Source: an uncultured Clostridia bacterium
GTDB taxonomy: Bacteria; Bacillota; Clostridia; Oscillospirales; Acutalibacteraceae
DNA: 9,900 nt
Assembly: GCA_947628595.1 (NCBI GenBank)
Contig: CANRAN010000038.1
Span: 1 to 9,900, forward strand
Direction: 5' to 3'
Position 1 is the stretch's first letter; every line of letters begins with the position of its first letter. Under the pieces are notes generated by a model. The model worked only from the letters and a program-made list of their open reading frames with translations. It was not told the DNA's origin and did not search any database. This document shows, piece by piece, positions 6,575-9,900 of this stretch. A program made the translations under genes and the position numbers.

Positions 6575-7120
6575 ATGAATATTTCCAAGATAAGCAAACA
6601 GCTGTCCTATCTTCTCAGACACAGCATGGACCCCCAATACATAGACCTTAATGGTGGTTGGGCGGATACTGACAAAATCATAGAAGCGCTTAAAAGCACA
6701 TATCCGGATATGAGTATAGCTATACTTGAGCAAATCGTAGCCGGAGACGAAAAGGGCAGATATTCCTTTAATGACAAGCATAACAAAATCCGTGCAAATC
6801 AGGGACATTCCATACCGGGCATAATAATTGAAATGGACAATCCGCAGCCCCCAGAGTTCCTCTATCATGGTACGGCAACAAGGTTTTTATCCTCAATTAT
6901 TGAACAAGGAATAAGACCTATGACACGTCAGTTTGTACATATATCCCCTGATGTTGAAACAGCTGTAAAGGTCGGAAGAAGACATGGAAAGCCTGTTGTT
7001 CTTGTTATTAATGCAAAGGATTTTGTTGCCGACGGTAATAAGCTGTATCTCTCTTCAAACGGTGTATGGCAGGCTGAATATGTAGCCCCAAAATACTTCA
7101 CTGTAAAACACATAGGCTGA
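6575..7120 (+). CDS. kptA: RNA 2'-phosphotransferase, Tpt1/KptA family
   Basis: Tpt1/KptA enzymes remove an internal RNA 2'-phosphate by transferring it to NAD+, giving ADP-ribose 1'',2''-cyclic phosphate and nicotinamide. In fungi this finishes tRNA splicing; the bacterial substrate is unknown. The upstream ATG at 6557 precedes the ribosome site AAAGGGGG (6560-6567), so the ATG at 6575 is chosen, giving 181 aa, normal for the family. Motifs: SYLLRH (11-16), GGWAD (27-31), KIRANQGHS (71-79), LYHGT (96-100), GIRPMTRQFVHIS (112-124), VGRRHGKPVVLVI (133-145) and SNGVWQAEYVAPKY (161-174). The catalytic Arg-His-Arg-Arg set is R15, H16, R73 and an Arg of VGRRHG (135/136). It is transcribed alone, divergent from eno and convergent with the peptidase gene. 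No RNA ligase, tRNA-splicing or toxin gene is nearby. Confidence 0.93.
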   Translation: MNISKISKQLSYLLRHSMDPQYIDLNGGWADTDKIIEALKSTYPDMSIAILEQIVAGDEKGRYSFNDKHNKIRANQGHSIPGIIIEMDNPQPPEFLYHGTATRFLSSIIEQGIRPMTRQFVHISPDVETAVKVGRRHGKPVVLVINAKDFVADGNKLYLSSNGVWQAEYVAPKYFTVKHIG

Positions 7121-7136
7121 TACTTATTTTTCTGAA

Positions 7137-7171
7137 AATGCGGAAACCCGAATTTATCGGATTTCCGCATT
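7137..7171. terminator. Shared hairpin between convergent kptA and the M20 peptidase gene
   Basis: Arms at 7137-7151 and 7157-7171 pair over 15 bp with a single C/A mismatch and a 5-nt ATTTA loop. U-tracts are poor on both sides (ATTACTTT on plus, GCATTTTCAG on minus). It starts 17 bases after the kptA stop and lies 3 bases beyond the peptidase stop, so it probably serves both genes, perhaps less tightly than the others here. Confidence 0.7.
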
Positions 7172-7174
7172 ACT

Positions 7175-8530
7175 TTACTCTGCCATATTTTTTACAGCCT
7201 GCAAGCATATCTGGGCGTGCTTCCAGAAATTCTCTGTACTTATTCCTTCGTCGGCATCATGTATATGTGTTTCATCTCCGTGAAAGGCAGGACCGAATGC
7301 CACTCCTCTGTTACTGAGGGTTCTTGCATACGTTCCGCCACCTGTTGAATACAGCTCCGGTCTGACACCCATAACAGCTTCATATGCATCTGAAAGAATT
7401 GATATAATAGGACAATCACCGTCAACCGAAAGCGGTAACTCATGATTCATAAGCTTTACCCGCAGACCGTCCGATTCCGCACGTCTCTTGATTTTATCAA
7501 AAATTTCGCCGCTGTCCGCCGTCACGGGATATCTTATATCTATAAGCGCACGGCTTATATTTTCACCTATATCCACTCTTCCTAAGTTTACGGTCAGGTC
7601 TCCGCTTTTTTCGTCACAGCACGATATACCGAGAGCCTCCCCGTTCGTTTCCGTTCCTATTGCGTTATCTATAAATCCACATAGGCTGCCAAGTACAGCT
7701 TCACCGAAATTATCTGCGAGTATGCGTATAAGATGTGCAGCGGAATTAAGTCCCTGTTCCGGAACTGACGCATGAGCTGCTCTGCCCTTTGCAAATATAA
7801 CAAGACCGTCCATTGTGTATATAAAGTCATATTCACCCGGTTTCGCATCCGCAAAGCGTCTTAGGCGGTTATCCTCGGATTCGGTACAATCCACAAGGGC
7901 ATATGCCTTTGCCGGAACTGCATTTACCGCCCCTCCCGACTGAAATTCCGTGAGAATTGTTCCGTCATGTGTTGCAGAGGATATTTCAAGTTGCATTATA
8001 CCCTTTTCACATACGCAAATACCATAATCGGAATCCGGAGTAAATGCCATTGTCGGAGCTTCCTCCTCCGAAAAATATACCTCCATATCATTCATACCTA
8101 TTTCCTCGGCGGCACCAAATATCACCCTTATTCTCCTTTTCGGCACAATACCGCTGTCCTTCAAGGCTTTCAGACAATACAGGGCTATTATTGCCGGACC
8201 CTTATCGTCAACCACTCCCCTGCCGTATAACCTTCCGTCCCTTTCCGTCAGGGTAAAAGGATCGCTGCTCCAGCCGTCACCCGCCGGAACAACATCAACA
8301 TGGGCAAGCACTGCTGCCACTTCCTCTCCCGAGCCATATTCCGCATGACCTGCAACCTTACCTGCCTTTTTCACGGCAAAACCCATATCCTCTGCTCTGC
8401 CGAGAATATAATCAAGTGCTTTTTCCGCTTCAGCCGCACTTTCGCCCGAAACAGATTTTATTGCAATAAGCTCGCCAAGGTCATGCAATATATCATCCTT
8501 ATAATCCATTATCCTGCTGCCGAAATTCAT
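7175..8530 (-). CDS. M20 family zinc metallopeptidase, PepV-like dipeptidase
   Basis: Probably a cytoplasmic di-zinc dipeptidase of the PepV/Sapep type, releasing amino acids from short peptides. It has 451 aa, close to the family's usual 465-470. Metal and catalytic residues are visible by comparison with PepV: H77 and D79 (LAHVDVVPAGDGW), D108 (GRGVVDDKGP), E142-E143 (GAAEEIG), D166 (TPDSDYG) and a C-terminal His, H422 or more likely H424 (THIHDADEG). A lid domain should lie between about 185 and 380, carrying GRAAHASVPEQGLNSA, the family's dimer/substrate block. The start ATG at 8530 has AAGGGG eight bases upstream; an ATG at codon 8 has too short a spacing. It follows the glycosyltransferase gene by 12 bases, whose stop codon overlaps this ribosome site, so the two are co-transcribed. 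The exact substrate is not known, hence no gene symbol. Confidence 0.9.
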   Translation of the reverse strand: MNFGSRIMDYKDDILHDLGELIAIKSVSGESAAEAEKALDYILGRAEDMGFAVKKAGKVAGHAEYGSGEEVAAVLAHVDVVPAGDGWSSDPFTLTERDGRLYGRGVVDDKGPAIIALYCLKALKDSGIVPKRRIRVIFGAAEEIGMNDMEVYFSEEEAPTMAFTPDSDYGICVCEKGIMQLEISSATHDGTILTEFQSGGAVNAVPAKAYALVDCTESEDNRLRRFADAKPGEYDFIYTMDGLVIFAKGRAAHASVPEQGLNSAAHLIRILADNFGEAVLGSLCGFIDNAIGTETNGEALGISCCDEKSGDLTVNLGRVDIGENISRALIDIRYPVTADSGEIFDKIKRRAESDGLRVKLMNHELPLSVDGDCPIISILSDAYEAVMGVRPELYSTGGGTYARTLSNRGVAFGPAFHGDETHIHDADEGISTENFWKHAQICLQAVKNMAE

Positions 8531-8542
8531 ACATTACGCCCC

Positions 8543-9520
8543 TTATTTTTTATCTTTAACCGAGGCTTCCTCCTTTTTATCTATTACGGTTTTATCAATA
8601 ATAAACCTTGGTCTTGACTTGACCTCACTGTAAATTTTTCCTACATAAGTACCCACAATACCAATACAGAACATTTGAAGTCCCCCGAGGAACCATATCG
8701 AGCACATTTCCGATGCCCAGCCTGCAACACTGCTGCCCATAAAGAAGGAAACCAAGGCATATATTAAAAATATTACGCTGAGTGTACAGCTTATTATTCC
8801 CAAATTTGAAATAATTTTAAGCGGTCTGACACTGAACGAGGTTATTCCGTCCACAGCAAAGCGTATCATTTTTTTCAGCGGATATTTTGATTCCCCCGCG
8901 AAGCGTTCATTTCTCTCATAATATACATAATCGCTCCTGTAACCGATAAGCGGAACAATACCCCGAAGAAACAGGTTTACCTCCTTATAGTCTGAAAGTG
9001 CCTCAAGGGCTCTTTTCCCCATAAGCCGGTAATCGGCATGATTATACACTATATCCACACCGAGTGCCTTCATAAATTTATAGTAGAACTGGGCAGTTTC
9101 CCTTTTGAAAGCTGTATCCTTATCACGGCTGCTTCTTACTCCGTAGACCACCTCACAGCCCTCATTGTATTTATCAACAAACTGATCCAACACCTCTATA
9201 TCATCCTGCAAATCCGCATCAAGTGAAATTGCACAATCACATTTTTCCTTTGCTGTCATAAGACCGGCAAGCAGTGCATTCTGATGTCCCCTGTTGCCGC
9301 TAAGCTTTATTCCTCCGACATACTTATTTTCGCTCATGAACTGTTCAATAAGATCCCACGTTCTGTCCCTGCTCCCGTCATCTACAAAAAGCATACGGCT
9401 GTCGCTGCTCACTCTTCCGCTTGTCACAAGACTGTGAAGCTTTATCGTCAGCCTTTTCACCGTCTCCGGCAGGACTTCCTCCTCGTTATAGCATGGTACC
9501 ACCAAATATAGTATAGACAT
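8543..9520 (-). CDS. Family 2 glycosyltransferase, DPM1/GtrB-like, with two C-terminal membrane helices
   Basis: Likely moves a sugar from a nucleotide donor to a polyprenyl phosphate at the cytoplasmic membrane face, as GtrB and dolichol-phosphate mannose synthases do; the sugar and final acceptor are unknown. The 325-aa length is typical. The GT-A domain holds VPCYNEEE (8-15), FVDDGSRDRT (45-54), SGNRGHQNALLAG (74-86) and the metal-binding DADLQD (101-106). RNERFAGESKYPLKKM (203-218) is the conserved acceptor-side loop. Membrane helices lie at about 237-260 and 272-294, followed by the family ending YSEVKSRPRFII and a charged tail (EEASVKDKK). The start ATG at 9520 has AAGGTGG six bases upstream. 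It heads a two-gene unit with the peptidase and has a consensus promoter. No flippase or GtrA-type partner is adjacent. Confidence 0.93.
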   Translation of the reverse strand: MSILYLVVPCYNEEEVLPETVKRLTIKLHSLVTSGRVSSDSRMLFVDDGSRDRTWDLIEQFMSENKYVGGIKLSGNRGHQNALLAGLMTAKEKCDCAISLDADLQDDIEVLDQFVDKYNEGCEVVYGVRSSRDKDTAFKRETAQFYYKFMKALGVDIVYNHADYRLMGKRALEALSDYKEVNLFLRGIVPLIGYRSDYVYYERNERFAGESKYPLKKMIRFAVDGITSFSVRPLKIISNLGIISCTLSVIFLIYALVSFFMGSSVAGWASEMCSIWFLGGLQMFCIGIVGTYVGKIYSEVKSRPRFIIDKTVIDKKEEASVKDKK

Positions 9521-9584
9521 ATTCTTCCACCTTTATAAAACCTGTATAATATTATTTCCGTTAATTTGTAAAACTACTACATTA

Positions 9585-9612
9585 ATTATACCAAATTACA
9601 CATTTATGTCAA
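9585..9612 (-). promoter_or_regulatory. Consensus sigma-A promoter of the glycosyltransferase-peptidase unit
   Basis: On the minus strand TTGACA (plus 9607-9612), a 16-bp spacer and TATAAT (plus 9585-9590), with TGG just before the -10. All 12 consensus bases match. The start would fall near 9578, leaving a leader of about 58 nt before the ATG. Confidence 0.85.
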
Positions 9613-9900
9613 TAAGTACAAAGAAAGAATACACAAAAATCCCACCACATAAAATTCAAGACGGGACCTTTTGCTTATTCACTATATATTTCTCCAAGCG
9701 TTGTATCTTCGGTTATAGACTCAGAGGAAAGCTAAGTGTCCCGATAATACATATGTACTGTAACACTGAAAACTATATTACAAAGAGTACAATAGTGTAT
9801 TGGGACGGGATTCTGTAAATTATATAATTTTCTTGAAATGGTTTTTAAAGGTAGAAAATTATGATATAACAACCGCACGCCGTTAGCCGACTCCGCAAAG
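9613..9900. other. Stretch with no supported gene; possible RNA structure and edge element
   Basis: Open frames here are short, lack a ribosome site and show no recognisable protein. Two complementary segments, GTCCCGATA (9738-9746) and TATTGGGAC (9798-9806), pair over 9 bp with one G-U. CGGGAC near 9662 could pair with the same GTCCCG instead. On the plus strand TGATATAAC near 9862-9870 resembles an extended -10. The last 30 bases (9871-9900) are sharply more GC-rich and may belong to the next element beyond the window. Confidence 0.3.

Noticed and set aside
9606..9818. Plus-strand 70-codon open frame in the right-hand gap
   Set aside because: Its ATG sits in the glycosyltransferase -35 region, it has no ribosome site, and its translation shows no recognisable pattern.

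Overview
The window reads as ordinary chromosome of a low-to-moderate-GC Gram-positive bacterium of the class Clostridia. A Ruminococcus-like gut or rumen organism is my best guess. This rests on consensus sigma-A promoters, strong AGGAGG-type ribosome sites, short intergenic gaps closed by intrinsic terminators, and proteins with a clostridial look (GDH, TspO, PepV-type peptidase). I see no tRNA, rRNA, CRISPR array, transposase or prophage gene.

Layout, left to right. (1) 1-1209 (+): the last 402 codons of a glutamate dehydrogenase, cut by the left edge and closed by a hairpin terminator. (2) 1306-1863 (-): a TspO/MBR membrane protein with an unusual N-terminal extension, convergent with gdhA. 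(3) 2124-4209 (+): panB-panC-panD, a tight pantothenate operon with ATGA overlaps at both junctions, divergent from tspO. (4) 4259-4900 (-): an HNH-nuclease-type protein with one C-terminal membrane segment, whose stop codon lies in the loop of the terminator shared with panD. (5) 5030-6331 (-): enolase with its own terminator. (6) 6575-7120 (+): KptA/Tpt1 RNA 2'-phosphotransferase behind a near-consensus promoter. (7) 9520 down to 7175 (-): a two-gene unit, a DPM1/GtrB-type glycosyltransferase followed by a PepV-like M20 metallopeptidase, driven by a TTGACA-16-TATAAT promoter. (8) 9613-9900: a stretch with no gene I can support, ending in an abruptly GC-rich tract at the right edge.

Most of the genes are housekeeping: nitrogen assimilation (gdhA), coenzyme A precursor synthesis (panBCD makes ketopantoate, beta-alanine and pantothenate, but panE is absent here), glycolysis (eno), peptide turnover (pepV-like) and envelope or lipid-linked glycosylation (GT2). 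The genes of unclear job are the tail-anchored HNH protein, kptA and the extended TspO. I found no convincing multi-gene novel system. The HNH/membrane protein is the best candidate for something undescribed, followed by the orphan bacterial kptA.
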